DNA from: Onstottus_B arcticum
GTDB taxonomy: Bacteria; Acidobacteriota; Blastocatellia; UBA7656
Assembly (NCBI GenBank): GCA_038040485.1
Contig: JBBPIE010000004.1
Span: 62,001-126,000 of the forward strand
Direction of reading: 5' to 3'
Length of the DNA stretch: 64,000 bases
Of the stretch, positions 8,653 to 17,056 are shown in pieces. The position numbers and the translations under genes were made by a program. Each line of letters opens with the position of its first letter. Position 1 is the stretch's first letter. Under the pieces are notes generated by a model. The model searched no databases and was not told the DNA's origin. It saw only the letters and a list, made by a program, of their open reading frames with translations.

Positions 8653-8786
8653 TGTACGGGCGTCCCTCCGTGAGGATTTTGGATTTTAGATTTTGGATTT
8701 TGGATTAAGGCATTTGGAGTATCAGGAGTAACCGTGGCCAATCCAAAATCCAAAATCCAAAATCCTCACGGAGGCACGCCCATACA
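8653..8786. repeat. Inverted phrase repeat, family C (TTTTGGATTTTAGA)
   Basis: The left arm (GTACGGGCGTCCCTCCGTGA then TTTTGGATTT copies) is mirrored by the right arm (CCAAAATCC copies, then TCACGGAGGCACGCCCATAC). The whole is an imperfect inverted repeat of about 130 bp between two convergent genes, so it can serve as a two-way terminator. Confidence 0.9.
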
Positions 8787-8825
8787 GTTGCCGCTAAGCT
8801 TGCTCCAGCTAATCGAGGGTTGAAT

Positions 8826-9986
8826 CTACTGAACGGCCTGCACTTTCTTGATCAGGCCGGTGAATATCTCGCTTATATAGATGGTTCCGGTCTGCTCATC
8901 GAAAGCCAGGCTTGTCGGCGAGATCAAGCCATCCAGAATCACGACGGACGAGGCAGTTGACGAACTGAAAAACTTCAGACGCCCTGGCGCGTTAGCCAGC
9001 ATATCCGCGCTGAATTCGAGCACGTAGAATTGATCGTGCCCCGAACTGCTCACCGGAAGGACATCGATGGCCGATGTCAGACCCGCGATGAATGTCCTCT
9101 GGCTATTGTTCGCCAGGTTAATCTTTCGAACCTCGGATTGACCGGGCGGAAACGGGAACCCAACCAGAAAGGTGATCAGCAGCTGCTTGCCAAAGAGTCT
9201 CACGTTATCCGGCACTGGATCCATGAAAGGAGGACCGAACGGCAGGGGGTTAGGCTTGGGCGCGAACCTCGCGAGCACGTGATGCTCGCCGGTCGAGATG
9301 TCTACTTCATGAACAAGGTTCAGGCCAGCATTTACGACATAGAGCGTGTCTTTGAGGAGAGCCACGCCGAACGGATTCGAGTTGCGAACATTAGCAGGGA
9401 AGCCCGGCCTCGGCTCATCGGCGAAGTCTCGGAAATTAGCCAGCACACTGATTGTCACTCTCTGGCCGGCAGGATTCCTGGCCTTGAGAGTTGTTCCTTC
9501 ATTCAAGCCGTCATAGTCATCGCTTGTAAGCGCGAAATTACCGGCTGAAAACTCAGGAGAAGAATCGAGTTTAATCGCCAGCACCGAGCTGAAAATTGGC
9601 GAGGACCGATTAGGGTTAGGGACCTGGGTGCCCGCTGGACCGGGCAGCACACCGTCGCCTTCACCGATTGAAACATAAAGTGTGCGCCCGCGCAGGGCCA
9701 GACCTGACGGCCCGGAGGGAGCGGGTTCACCGCCACCCAGGCTGATTCCCGATGGAAGACCATCAACCAGCGTTCGGCGGACGCCGTTCTGGTCAACTAT
9801 CGAGATGCGGCCGTCGTTGTGTCCGGTTCCTGTCTCGGCGACCAGGAGACTGCCGGCTGGAGTCACGATAAGTCTGGTGGGGGCCTTCAGGCCGCCGGTT
9901 ACTACGGTCTGAGCCATAACGCTCACGCTCGAAAACAAAAGCGCAAGCGCCGCAAGAGTTGCTAAACGGGTGATAAGGCTTTTCAC
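8826..9986 (-). CDS. Secreted ScyD/ScyE-like beta-propeller protein
   Basis: A GTG start with AAGGAG 8 nt upstream gives a 386-residue protein with a clear signal peptide (KSLITRLATLAALALLFSS, cut near VMAQ). The mature part has propeller-blade repeats such as LKAPTRLIVTPAGSLLVAET, PSGLALRGRTLYVSIGEGDG, NPFGVALLKDTLYVVNAG and SPTSLAFDEQTGTIYISE, matching the ScyD/ScyE family named after cyanobacterial scytonemin cluster proteins. That family is widespread outside cyanobacteria, so no pigment pathway is implied. It is probably periplasmic or exported. The adjacent gene on the other strand is the ECF sigma factor, with 190 bp between them. Confidence 0.85.
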   Translation of the reverse strand: MKSLITRLATLAALALLFSSVSVMAQTVVTGGLKAPTRLIVTPAGSLLVAETGTGHNDGRISIVDQNGVRRTLVDGLPSGISLGGGEPAPSGPSGLALRGRTLYVSIGEGDGVLPGPAGTQVPNPNRSSPIFSSVLAIKLDSSPEFSAGNFALTSDDYDGLNEGTTLKARNPAGQRVTISVLANFRDFADEPRPGFPANVRNSNPFGVALLKDTLYVVNAGLNLVHEVDISTGEHHVLARFAPKPNPLPFGPPFMDPVPDNVRLFGKQLLITFLVGFPFPPGQSEVRKINLANNSQRTFIAGLTSAIDVLPVSSSGHDQFYVLEFSADMLANAPGRLKFFSSSTASSVVILDGLISPTSLAFDEQTGTIYISEIFTGLIKKVQAVQ

Positions 9987-10130
9987 TGAATTATCTCCTT
10001 TTCGTGTGAATTACCATCTGTTCAATTTGCCTTCGAACTATATGGCGAGAATGGATTGAAAATCCAATCATCGTTCTGAAAAAAACTTCGCCAAGGGAGG
10101 CTGGCAAGCCGGGCTTTCCGAAAGGGGTGC

Positions 10131-10136
10131 TATAAT
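10131..10136 (+). promoter_or_regulatory. Possible -10 element before the ECF sigma gene
   Basis: A perfect TATAAT lies 41 nt upstream of the ATG at 10178. No convincing -35 hexamer is found 16-18 nt before it, so the call is tentative. Confidence 0.3.
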
Positions 10137-10177
10137 CCGCGCGGTCTTGCCAGGCTTTTGTATTTGGGATTCGAATC

Positions 10178-10759
10178 ATGACCTCCTCACAAAGTGAAGT
10201 GACTCAACTGCTCCGGGAGTGGGGCAACGGGGACAAGGCAGCCCTGGACTTGCTGGTACCGGTCGTGTATCAGGAGTTGCGCAGGTTGGCCAGGTATTAC
10301 ATGAGCCGCGAGAGGCCCGGCCATACTCTTCAAACTTCAGCCCTGGTCAACGAAGCGTATATGCGGCTTGTTGACTACCGGGATATGCGCTGGCAAAACC
10401 GTGCTCACTTCTTCGCAGTTGCCGCGCAGGCGATGCGCCGGATTCTGGTTGACCACGCGCGAAAGCGCGACTTCGCCAAGCGAGGCGGCGGAGCCGTGAA
10501 GGTCTCGTTTGATGAAACGGCAATTGTTTCTCGAAAGCAAGACGCGAATCTGATAGCGCTCGACGATGCGCTAACCACCCTCGAGGCCTTTGACCCACGC
10601 AAGAGCCGGATAGTCGAACTTCGCTACATCGGCGGACTGAACATCGAAGAGACGGCCGAGGTCCTCGATATTTCACCCGCCACCGTACAACGCGAGTGGA
10701 GGGCGGCCAAGGCCTGGCTTTACCGGGCTATCAAGGAAGGAAAGGAAGATGAAGCCTGA
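10178..10759 (+). CDS. ECF-type RNA polymerase sigma factor
   Basis: This 193-residue protein is of the acidobacterial/planctomycete ECF type (Sigma70_ECF). Region 2 is seen as ELRRLARYYMSRERPGHTLQ and LVNEAYMRLVD, with WQNRAHFFAVAAQAMRRILV characteristic of this subgroup. Region 4 is RKSRIVELRYIGGLNIEETA followed by EVLDISPATVQREWRAAKAWL, a helix-turn-helix. The reading frame overlaps the next gene, a protein kinase, by 11 bp, so translation is coupled. In this family a linked kinase often takes the place of a classical anti-sigma factor; regulation by phosphorylation is therefore inferred. Confidence 0.94.
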   Translation: MTSSQSEVTQLLREWGNGDKAALDLLVPVVYQELRRLARYYMSRERPGHTLQTSALVNEAYMRLVDYRDMRWQNRAHFFAVAAQAMRRILVDHARKRDFAKRGGGAVKVSFDETAIVSRKQDANLIALDDALTTLEAFDPRKSRIVELRYIGGLNIEETAEVLDISPATVQREWRAAKAWLYRAIKEGKEDEA

Positions 10760-13523
10760 TCGCTGGCAGCAGGTTGAACAGATATTTCAGGCTGCGCTCG
10801 ACCAGGACCCGAAGGAGCGGCAGGCCTTTCTCGACCGGGCCTGCGCGGGCGACGCTTCACTGCTGAGCGAAGTTGAATCTCTTATCAAGTCCCATGACGA
10901 GGCAAACAGCTTTATCGAGTCTCCACTGCTTGAAGACCAAACAAAGATACTCATAGACCTGCCCAACCAATCCGTTGTGAACCGGCTCATAGGCCCCTAC
11001 AAGATCATCCGAGAGATCGGTCACGGGGGCATGGGAACGGTCTTTCTGGCCGCCCGCGCCGACGACCAGTATCGCAAGGCCGTTGCAATCAAGCTGATCC
11101 GCAGAGGCATGGACACGGAGTCGATCCTCAGCCGATTCCGCCACGAGCGGCAGATCCTTGCAAGCCTCGATCATCCGAACATCGCGCGACTGCTCGAGGG
11201 CGGCACGACTGAAGACGGCCTGCCTTACTTTGTGATGGAGTACATCGAAGGCCAGACCATCGATCAATACTGCGACTCGCAAAAGCTCGCCACCGCTGAT
11301 CGGCTGAAGCTTTTTCGCACGGTCTGCTCGGCTCTTCACTACGCCCATCAAAACCTCGTCGTGCATCGAGACATTAAGCCGAGCAACATTCTGGTGACGG
11401 CAGGCGGTGTTGCAAAGCTCCTGGACTTCGGGATAGCGAAGCTTCTCAAGCCGGAGATGTACGCGCAGACGATTGCTCCGACCGAGACGATGGTTCGCCC
11501 AATGACGCCTGACTATGCAAGCCCGGAACAGGTGCGAGGCCAGCCCATCACCACTGCCACCGATGTCTATTCACTGGGGGTGTTGCTCTACGAGCTGCTG
11601 ACAGGCCACCGGCCCTATCGAATTCCAACCAACGCTCCACATGAAATAATTCGAGTTGTCTGCGAGCACATCCCGGAAAGACCGAGCACGGCAATCGGCC
11701 GCACGGAGAAAGTACAGGCCGCTGATGGAACACTGCAGGCCTTGCTTACACCGCAGACTGTCAGCAGCACACGAGAAGGCCAGCCTGACAAACTCAGAAG
11801 AAAGCTTGAGGGCGACCTCGACAACATCGTTTTGATGGCGATACGCAAGGAAGCCCAGCGCCGGTATGCCACCGTCGAGCAATTCTCGGAAGACATCCGC
11901 AGACATCTCGAAGGGCTGCCGGTGATCGCTCGGAAAGACACCTTCACCTATCGCACAGGCAAGTTCGTAAAGCGGCATAAGGCGGGGGTCGCTATGGGTG
12001 CGCTCGTTATCGCGGCGATTCTTATCGGCCTGGCGGCTACAATCTGGCAGGCGCGAGTCGCCAGCAATCAACGATCAATAGCAGAGCGGCGATTCAACGA
12101 CGTGCGCGCGCTGGCAAACTCGCTTGTGTTCCGGCTGCACGACGAGATAGCAGACCTTCCCGGTTCGACGCGGGCCCGGCAAACTCTCGTTCAGATGGCG
12201 GTCGAATACCTTGACGGTCTTGCGAAAGAAGCGGGCGGTGACGCAACGCTTCAGGCCGAGCTTGCGTCAGCTTACGAAAAAGTCGGCGACGTGCAGGGCA
12301 ACCCGAGCAATGCGAATCTCGGCGACACGCAGGGCGCGCTCGCAAGCTACAAGAAGGCGCAGACAATTCGTGAAGCCCTCGTTAAAGAAAACCGGGCTGA
12401 TCGAAAGATGCGCGCCGGGCTTGCGCGCAATCAGGTATTCGTAAGCGATCTGCTGTCCCAGATGGGCGAGACCGCTTCCGCACTTGAGAGCCAGCAACGC
12501 ACCCTTTCGCTATTTGAAGCGTTGGTGGAAGAAGACCCGCGAGATGTGGATGCGCGCAACGGCCTTGGAAGCTCTGAAAACCGGATGGGCTATTTGCTGT
12601 TAACGATGGGCAAGGCCGAGCAGGCGCTTGAGCACCACCGAAAATCGGAAGCAATTCGCAAGGTGCTTGCGACGGAGAAACCACACGACATGGAGTTCCG
12701 CCGGAATCTGGCAGTAAGCCATTTGTGGCTCGCGCTCACACTGGTCGAAATCAATGACTTGCAAGAAGCCATCATCACCTGGAGGCAGGCTATAGCGGGC
12801 TTTGAGGGCATCGCCGCCGAGAACCCGGATAGCGCCAGATCGCGCCGCGACGTGCAATCGAGCTACAACGGACTGGGTGACGCGTTGATGAAGGCGGGCG
12901 ATCCGGATGGCGCCCTCGAAAGCCAGCAAAAGGCTTTGTCGCTCTCCGAAGAACTCTACGCTACAGATAAGAACAATGCCCTGCTTCTCACAGACCTGTC
13001 TTACAGTCTGAAGCAGATTGGCAGCATACTGGTTACGAAAGCTGATGTTGCCGGCGCGCTCAAGCATTACCGCCGCGCATTGGATATTTACGAGCAGGCA
13101 ATTGCTGAAGACCCGATGAATAAAATGTATCAGGGTTTTGCCGCCGAGATTCACAATGGCATTGGCAATGCAATGATGAAATCGAATGATCTATCAGAGT
13201 CTCTGAAGAGCTATCGCCGCGCGCTCACAATATCTGAAAAGCTTTCGGCGGAAGACCCGACCGAGGCGCTGAAGCTGCACGAACTGGCCCGCACATATTC
13301 GAATATCGGAAACGCGCACGCCGCGATTGCTTCGAAATCAACGGCCACCCAGAGAATCCAGAACTGGCGTGAGGCGCGCGCCAATTATCAAAGAGGGCTC
13401 GACATACTGTTAGACATGCGTACTCGCGGCATGTTGAACACACTTGAGTCGGGAGAGCCTGACACGATCGCGGCAGAAGTTGCGAAGTGCGACGCGGCCT
13501 TGAGCCTTCCAGCCAGGAAATGA
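10749..13523 (+). CDS. Membrane Ser/Thr protein kinase with TPR sensor region
   Basis: The 924-residue protein starts with the typical N-terminal helix WQQVEQIFQAALDQDPKERQ. The kinase domain spans about 84-360: glycine loop GHGGMG at 91-96, Lys115, catalytic HRD at 206-208, DFG at 226-228 and SPE at 258-260, so it should be active. One membrane helix follows at about 412-433 (AGVAMGALVIAAILIGLAAT). The periplasmic part, about 450-900, consists of TPR-like repeats, for example ELASAYEKVGDVQ, GDALMKAGDPDGALESQQKA and ALKHYRRALDIYEQA. It is coupled to the ECF sigma gene upstream and probably controls it or shares its signal. Confidence 0.95.
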   Translation: MKPDRWQQVEQIFQAALDQDPKERQAFLDRACAGDASLLSEVESLIKSHDEANSFIESPLLEDQTKILIDLPNQSVVNRLIGPYKIIREIGHGGMGTVFLAARADDQYRKAVAIKLIRRGMDTESILSRFRHERQILASLDHPNIARLLEGGTTEDGLPYFVMEYIEGQTIDQYCDSQKLATADRLKLFRTVCSALHYAHQNLVVHRDIKPSNILVTAGGVAKLLDFGIAKLLKPEMYAQTIAPTETMVRPMTPDYASPEQVRGQPITTATDVYSLGVLLYELLTGHRPYRIPTNAPHEIIRVVCEHIPERPSTAIGRTEKVQAADGTLQALLTPQTVSSTREGQPDKLRRKLEGDLDNIVLMAIRKEAQRRYATVEQFSEDIRRHLEGLPVIARKDTFTYRTGKFVKRHKAGVAMGALVIAAILIGLAATIWQARVASNQRSIAERRFNDVRALANSLVFRLHDEIADLPGSTRARQTLVQMAVEYLDGLAKEAGGDATLQAELASAYEKVGDVQGNPSNANLGDTQGALASYKKAQTIREALVKENRADRKMRAGLARNQVFVSDLLSQMGETASALESQQRTLSLFEALVEEDPRDVDARNGLGSSENRMGYLLLTMGKAEQALEHHRKSEAIRKVLATEKPHDMEFRRNLAVSHLWLALTLVEINDLQEAIITWRQAIAGFEGIAAENPDSARSRRDVQSSYNGLGDALMKAGDPDGALESQQKALSLSEELYATDKNNALLLTDLSYSLKQIGSILVTKADVAGALKHYRRALDIYEQAIAEDPMNKMYQGFAAEIHNGIGNAMMKSNDLSESLKSYRRALTISEKLSAEDPTEALKLHELARTYSNIGNAHAAIASKSTATQRIQNWREARANYQRGLDILLDMRTRGMLNTLESGEPDTIAAEVAKCDAALSLPARK

Positions 13524-13549
13524 TCCTCGCATCAGGTTTTGGGTTCGGT

Positions 13550-13636
13550 TGCACGATCCGTAGCGATGACGTCGATTGTTCTGTGTCGAACGGCTTCGAT
13601 CAAAGCTGCGCGCTCTTCTTCGCTGCGAAGCGAGGA
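13550..13636 (-). pseudogene. Remnant of dihydroorotase (pyrC) in antisense to broken brnT
   Basis: Read on the minus strand, this stretch encodes LRSEEERAALIEAVRHRTID followed by VIATDRA, which matches the conserved dihydroorotase segment PPLRSEEDRxALIEGLxDGTIDVIATDHAPH. The metal-proximal His is changed to Arg and no other part of the gene is present. The match is too long and ordered for chance. It ends at about 13630 in a 13-nt palindrome CTTCGCTGCGAAG (13618-13630), where brnT homology on the plus strand begins. This looks like a recombination scar. Confidence 0.65.
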
Positions 13637-13835
13637 GCCCTTGCCATCATGCTTGTTTGAGAATGAACGTGCGACTACACTCATTGGAATCGGCTTACTC
13701 AGAGGGCGGATTGTGGTTGTCGTGTTTGCCGAGTTCGAAGCAGACACAGTCAGAGTGATTTCGTTGCGAAAGGCATTGAAGCATGAACGCATCAAATATG
13801 AACAAGCCATCACAGACGGATTGGGAACGAATTGA
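13632..13835 (+). pseudogene. brnT: N-terminally truncated BrnT toxin
   Basis: From 13632 the plus strand encodes EEPLPSCLFENERATTLIGI, then GRIVVVVFAEF and VRVISLRKALKHERIKYEQ, matching the C-terminal two-thirds of BrnT ribonuclease toxins (usual form ENERxxxIGxxxxGRxLxVVxTxR, then IRIISARxAxxxExxxYE). The N-terminal 30-35 residues (WDExKxxxNxxKHGVSFEEA in the family) are missing and are replaced by the antisense pyrC remnant. An in-frame start exists at 13539, but it reads through foreign sequence. The truncated product is probably inactive. The 3' end overlaps brnA in a different frame, as in intact brnTA operons. Confidence 0.7.
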
Positions 13836-14058
13836 TAAGCTGACGGATGAGGAGATAGACACGTCGGATATTCCGCCGTTGGACGATTGGTTCTTTGCGA
13901 AGGCAAGACTGCGAATGCCACAGCCGCGAATATCTGTCACAGTACAGGTTGATGCCGACCTACTCGAATGGTCTAAGGCTCAAGGAGAAGAGTTTGAAAG
14001 CGTTATCAACGCTGCTCTTCGTCATTACGTTGAAAGGCATAAGGAACAGCACAGCTGA
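13798..14058 (+). CDS. brnA: BrnA antitoxin
   Basis: The 86-residue protein has the BrnA hallmarks: TDWERIDKLTDEEIDTSDIP near the N-terminus, then FFAKARLRMPQPRISVTVQV and DADLLEWSKAQGEEFESVIN, ending in a helix ALRHYVERHKE. BrnA binds BrnT and represses the operon through its ribbon-helix-helix C-terminal part. An ATG at 13783 in the same frame is an alternative start. Because the toxin is truncated, this is likely an orphan antitoxin that may still act as a DNA-binding protein or as protection against related toxins. Confidence 0.85.
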   Translation: MNKPSQTDWERIDKLTDEEIDTSDIPPLDDWFFAKARLRMPQPRISVTVQVDADLLEWSKAQGEEFESVINAALRHYVERHKEQHS

Positions 14059-14102
14059 TCAGCTTCGCGCCATCTAAAGAGGTCGCGTTGAGCTACGTCG
14101 TC

Positions 14103-15422
14103 TCAAATCGTCGTCCCGTCAGGTAAGATCCCGTTCTTCGGAATGATAACTATGCCGTCGCGTATGAAGTAGCCTTCACCGTCGAGCTCCTCGACTCGAT
14201 TCTCATTGAGTATTTTCACGCCGGAGCCGATGCGCGCGTTCTTGTCGAGGATGGCTTTGCGGATGACGCAGTTGGAACCGACTCCGATTCGCGGAAGGCC
14301 TCGGTTTATGTCGGCTTGCATTTCGTCAATCGTCTGGTAGAAGTCAGCTCCCATCATGAGCACTCCGTCCATCCGGGAGCCATGCTCGATGCGGCTTCGA
14401 ATTCCGACTACCGAATCGGTTATGGTTGCGCCGTTGATGATGCAGCCTTCGGTGATAACCGAACTCTGAACGTGACAGTCGAGAAGCTTCGAGCCCGGCA
14501 GGTGACGCGGCCGCGTGTACATCGGAGCTTCGGCGTCAAAGGCGTTGAACGGCGGCAGCGGGTGGGTCATCCCGATGTTAGCGCGGTAGAACGCGCCCAT
14601 CGTTCCGATGTCCTCCCAGTATCCGTCGAACAGATGCGCTTGTACGTTGCAGCCCGTAAGCGCCTGCGGAATGATCTCCTTCCCAAAATCCGCCGCCGCC
14701 GGCAGCTCGTCCAGCAGCAGCCGCCGCAGCACTTCCTTTTGAAAGACGTAGATTCCCATTGACGCAAGGAAGGGCCGCCGCTCGGCTTCCTCGGACGAAA
14801 GGCCGAGCCTTGCAGTGTCGACCCTCATATTCTCGAGCGCGGTCCCGCTCGGTTTCTCGCTGAACTCAACCACCCGGCCGGTCTCGTCAATCTTTACAAG
14901 CCCGAAGCCTGACGCGTCTTCAGGCCGCGCCGCCGTCACCGAGAGAGTAACGTCGGCGTTGGTCTCATAGTGCCGGGTTATGAAGTCGCGATAGTCCATT
15001 CGGTAGAGATGGTCGCCCGACAACACAAGAATCGTGTCGCCTTTGTAGTTGTCGAGATGATGCATGCTCTGGCGCACCGCGTCCGCGGTCCCCTGAAACC
15101 AATCGGGCCGTTCCGGCGTGATCTCAGCAGCAAGTATCTCGACAAAACCGTTGGAGAATCGGCTGAATCGGTACGTGCGCGAGATGTGCCGGTTCAGCGA
15201 CGCGGAGTTGTACTGAGTCAAAATGAAGATCCGGTGCAGGTCGGAGTTGATGCAGTTCGAAACCGGGATATCAATCAGGCGATAGTTGCCGCCAAGCGGC
15301 ACTGCGGGTTTGGCTCGCCGTTGGGTGAGTGGATAGAGTCGTTGGCCCGCGCCGCCGCCGAGTATCAGCACCAGTACGCGATCAGCAATTTTTTCGGTCC
15401 TGATCAAGTATGCACCGCTCAC
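14103..15422 (-). CDS. glgC: Glucose-1-phosphate adenylyltransferase
   Basis: This enzyme makes ADP-glucose from ATP and glucose-1-phosphate, the committed step of glycogen synthesis. The nucleotide-binding signature LILGGGAGQRLYPLTQRRAK is close to the N-terminus, followed by PAVPLGGNYRLIDIPVSNCI, WFQGTADAV, LSGDHLYRMDY, EKPSG and the VQAHLFDGYWEDIGT segment. The C-terminal left-handed beta-helix includes SVVGIRSRIEHGSRMDGVLM. I chose the GTG at 15422 (439 aa) because the longer TTG start at 15455 overlaps the apparent promoter. It probably works with the GH57 branching enzyme at 3676-5259. Confidence 0.95.
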   Translation of the reverse strand: MSGAYLIRTEKIADRVLVLILGGGAGQRLYPLTQRRAKPAVPLGGNYRLIDIPVSNCINSDLHRIFILTQYNSASLNRHISRTYRFSRFSNGFVEILAAEITPERPDWFQGTADAVRQSMHHLDNYKGDTILVLSGDHLYRMDYRDFITRHYETNADVTLSVTAARPEDASGFGLVKIDETGRVVEFSEKPSGTALENMRVDTARLGLSSEEAERRPFLASMGIYVFQKEVLRRLLLDELPAAADFGKEIIPQALTGCNVQAHLFDGYWEDIGTMGAFYRANIGMTHPLPPFNAFDAEAPMYTRPRHLPGSKLLDCHVQSSVITEGCIINGATITDSVVGIRSRIEHGSRMDGVLMMGADFYQTIDEMQADINRGLPRIGVGSNCVIRKAILDKNARIGSGVKILNENRVEELDGEGYFIRDGIVIIPKNGILPDGTTI

Positions 15423-15446
15423 GTGGGTCTCAGAGTCAGGGCAAAG

Positions 15447-15474
15447 AGTATACAACGCCGGCGAGCGGTGACAA
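15447..15474 (-). promoter_or_regulatory. Sigma-70-like promoter for glgC
   Basis: On the minus strand TTGTCA (15474-15469) and TATACT (15452-15447) are separated by 16 nt, close to the consensus. Transcription would begin just upstream of the proposed glgC start at 15422. Confidence 0.4.
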
Positions 15475-15483
15475 GTGAGGAGT

Positions 15484-15800
15484 GATCCGTGATTCGTGAT
15501 GCGTGATCCATGACTCGTGATCCGTAACTCCTGACTCCTGAGACCTACGCATCACGCATCACGCATCACGCATCACGCATCACGCATCACGCATCACGCA
15601 TCACGCATNNNNNNNNNNNNNNNNNNNNNNNNNNNNNNNNNNNNNNNNNNNNNNNNNNNNNNNNNNNNNNNNNNNNNNNNNNNNNNNNNNNNNNNNNNNN
15701 NNNNNNNNATCACGCATCACGCATCACGCATCACGCATCACGCATCACGCATCACGCATCACGAATCACGCGTCACGCATCACGGATCACGCACCACTTC
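15484..15800. repeat. Inverted heptamer repeat tract, family B, interrupted by assembly gap
   Basis: A short left arm of GTGATGC/GTGATCC phrases (15484-15537) is followed by a long array of near-perfect GCATCAC heptamers on both sides of a run of N. This is the longest family B tract in the window and fills the gap between glgC and psuG, which point away from each other. Confidence 0.9.
15609..15708. other. Assembly gap of 100 N
   Basis: Exactly 100 unknown bases interrupt the GCATCAC heptamer array. The round number indicates a scaffolding gap of unknown true length, caused by the repeat. Confidence 0.98.
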
Positions 15801-15843
15801 CCTTCCTTGTCACGCGACTCGCCAGTGGCTATGGTTGGTCGTC

Positions 15844-16785
15844 GTGACCAGAATCAACCGAGCGAGGTTTCGCATTGCCGAACAGGTCAGCCGGGCGCTC
15901 GCTGCCGGGGAGCCGGTGGTCGCTCTCGAATCAACCGTTATCGCGCACGGGTTACCCGCGCCGATCAACATCGAAACGGCCCGTGCTTGCGAAGACATCA
16001 TTCGACAGCAAGGCGCTACACCAGCGACGATCGGGATCGTGGAAGGCTCGCCTGTCATCGGCTTGAGTGAGGATGAGCTGAAAAGCTTTGCCAGACGCGA
16101 CGGCGGACCGCTCATCGAGAAAGTCGGATTGAACAACCTCGCGGCAGTGATGATGAAGCGCGGATGGGGAGCTACAACGGTAGCTGGCTCGTTGCGGATC
16201 GCGCACGAAGGGGGGCTTCGTGTTTTTTCTACTGGAGGCATCGGCGGCGTGCACCGCGGCGCTGCCGAGTCGTTCGACATATCCACTGATCTAACTGCGC
16301 TGGCAAGCATACCGCTAGTCTGCGTGTGCGCGGGAGCGAAATCGATTCTGGATCTGCCGAAGACCGTCGAGCTTCTCGAAACGTTCGGAGTTCCGATCGT
16401 TGGTTATCGCACCGCGGAGTTTCCCGCTTTCTATTCGCGTCACAGCCGCTTGCAAGTCGATGCGACGGTCGAGACTCCCGAGGAGGCAGCCGAGCTTGCG
16501 ATGAATCATTGGGCGTCGGGCGGATCTGGCGCCGTTCTCCTCTGTGTGCCGATACCGGAAGCTTTCGAAATAGCTGCTGATGAAGTCGAGCGAGCTATCG
16601 AGCAAGCGATTGGGACGGCCGAAACTCAAAAGATCTCCGGCAAGGCGGTCACACCGTTTCTGCTCTCGCAGCTCGAGCACATCACCGCGGGACGAAGCCT
16701 CGTCGCGAACCGAGCGCTGTTGGTCAACAACGCCGAAGTCGCTGCCAGAGTTGCGGTCAGCCTCTCGCGGATTGGGAAGACCTAA
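15844..16785 (+). CDS. psuG: Pseudouridine-5'-phosphate glycosidase
   Basis: PsuG splits pseudouridine 5'-phosphate into uracil and ribose 5-phosphate. Typical family segments are present: GEPVVALESTVIAHGLPAPI near the N-terminus, ATIGIVEGSPVIGL, FSTGGIGGVHRGAAESFDIS and DLTAL, VCAGAKSILDLPKTVELLET, and GSGAVLLCVPIP. Length (313 aa) matches the family. The start is uncertain: GTG at 15844 was chosen, a TTG three codons earlier is equally possible, and neither has a clear ribosome site. The usual partner, a pseudouridine kinase, is not adjacent; the PfkB-family kinase at 28421-29344 could serve but this is speculation. Confidence 0.94.
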   Translation: MTRINRARFRIAEQVSRALAAGEPVVALESTVIAHGLPAPINIETARACEDIIRQQGATPATIGIVEGSPVIGLSEDELKSFARRDGGPLIEKVGLNNLAAVMMKRGWGATTVAGSLRIAHEGGLRVFSTGGIGGVHRGAAESFDISTDLTALASIPLVCVCAGAKSILDLPKTVELLETFGVPIVGYRTAEFPAFYSRHSRLQVDATVETPEEAAELAMNHWASGGSGAVLLCVPIPEAFEIAADEVERAIEQAIGTAETQKISGKAVTPFLLSQLEHITAGRSLVANRALLVNNAEVAARVAVSLSRIGKT

Positions 16786-16957
16786 ACACAAAGACCGATG
16801 AGACCTAAAGGACACAAAGGACGTTAAGGACACAAAGGACGTTAAGGACACAAAGGTCACAGAGTTCCATAGATAACCGCAGCCGAACTCCTAAAGAGCC
16901 GCCCTCCCCTTTTCGACCCTTGCGTCATTTGTGTCCCTTATGTCCTTTGCGTCCAGC
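16785..16957. repeat. Phrase repeat, family D (GGACACAAAGGACGTTAA)
   Basis: Tandem copies of AAGGACACAAAGGACGTT on the left are answered by TGTGTCCCTTATGTCCTTTG on the right, about 90 nt apart. The array begins at the psuG stop codon. It fills much of the 270 bp before the peroxidase gene. Confidence 0.85.
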
Positions 16958-17056
16958 TTCAACCAACCTCCCGCTCTATTCGCTTTGACTTGAATGACCT
17001 GCTCAATATAATGGTTCTCCCGCAACTCGCACACATTCACCATGGAGGATCGAGGT

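Noticed and set aside
13539..13631. Full-length toxin starting at 13539
   Set aside because: The first 31 residues do not resemble BrnT and lie over the antisense dihydroorotase remnant.
15540..15800. Heptamer tract as CRISPR or minisatellite gene
   Set aside because: It is a simple 7-nt tandem without unique spacers; reading frames in it are meaningless.
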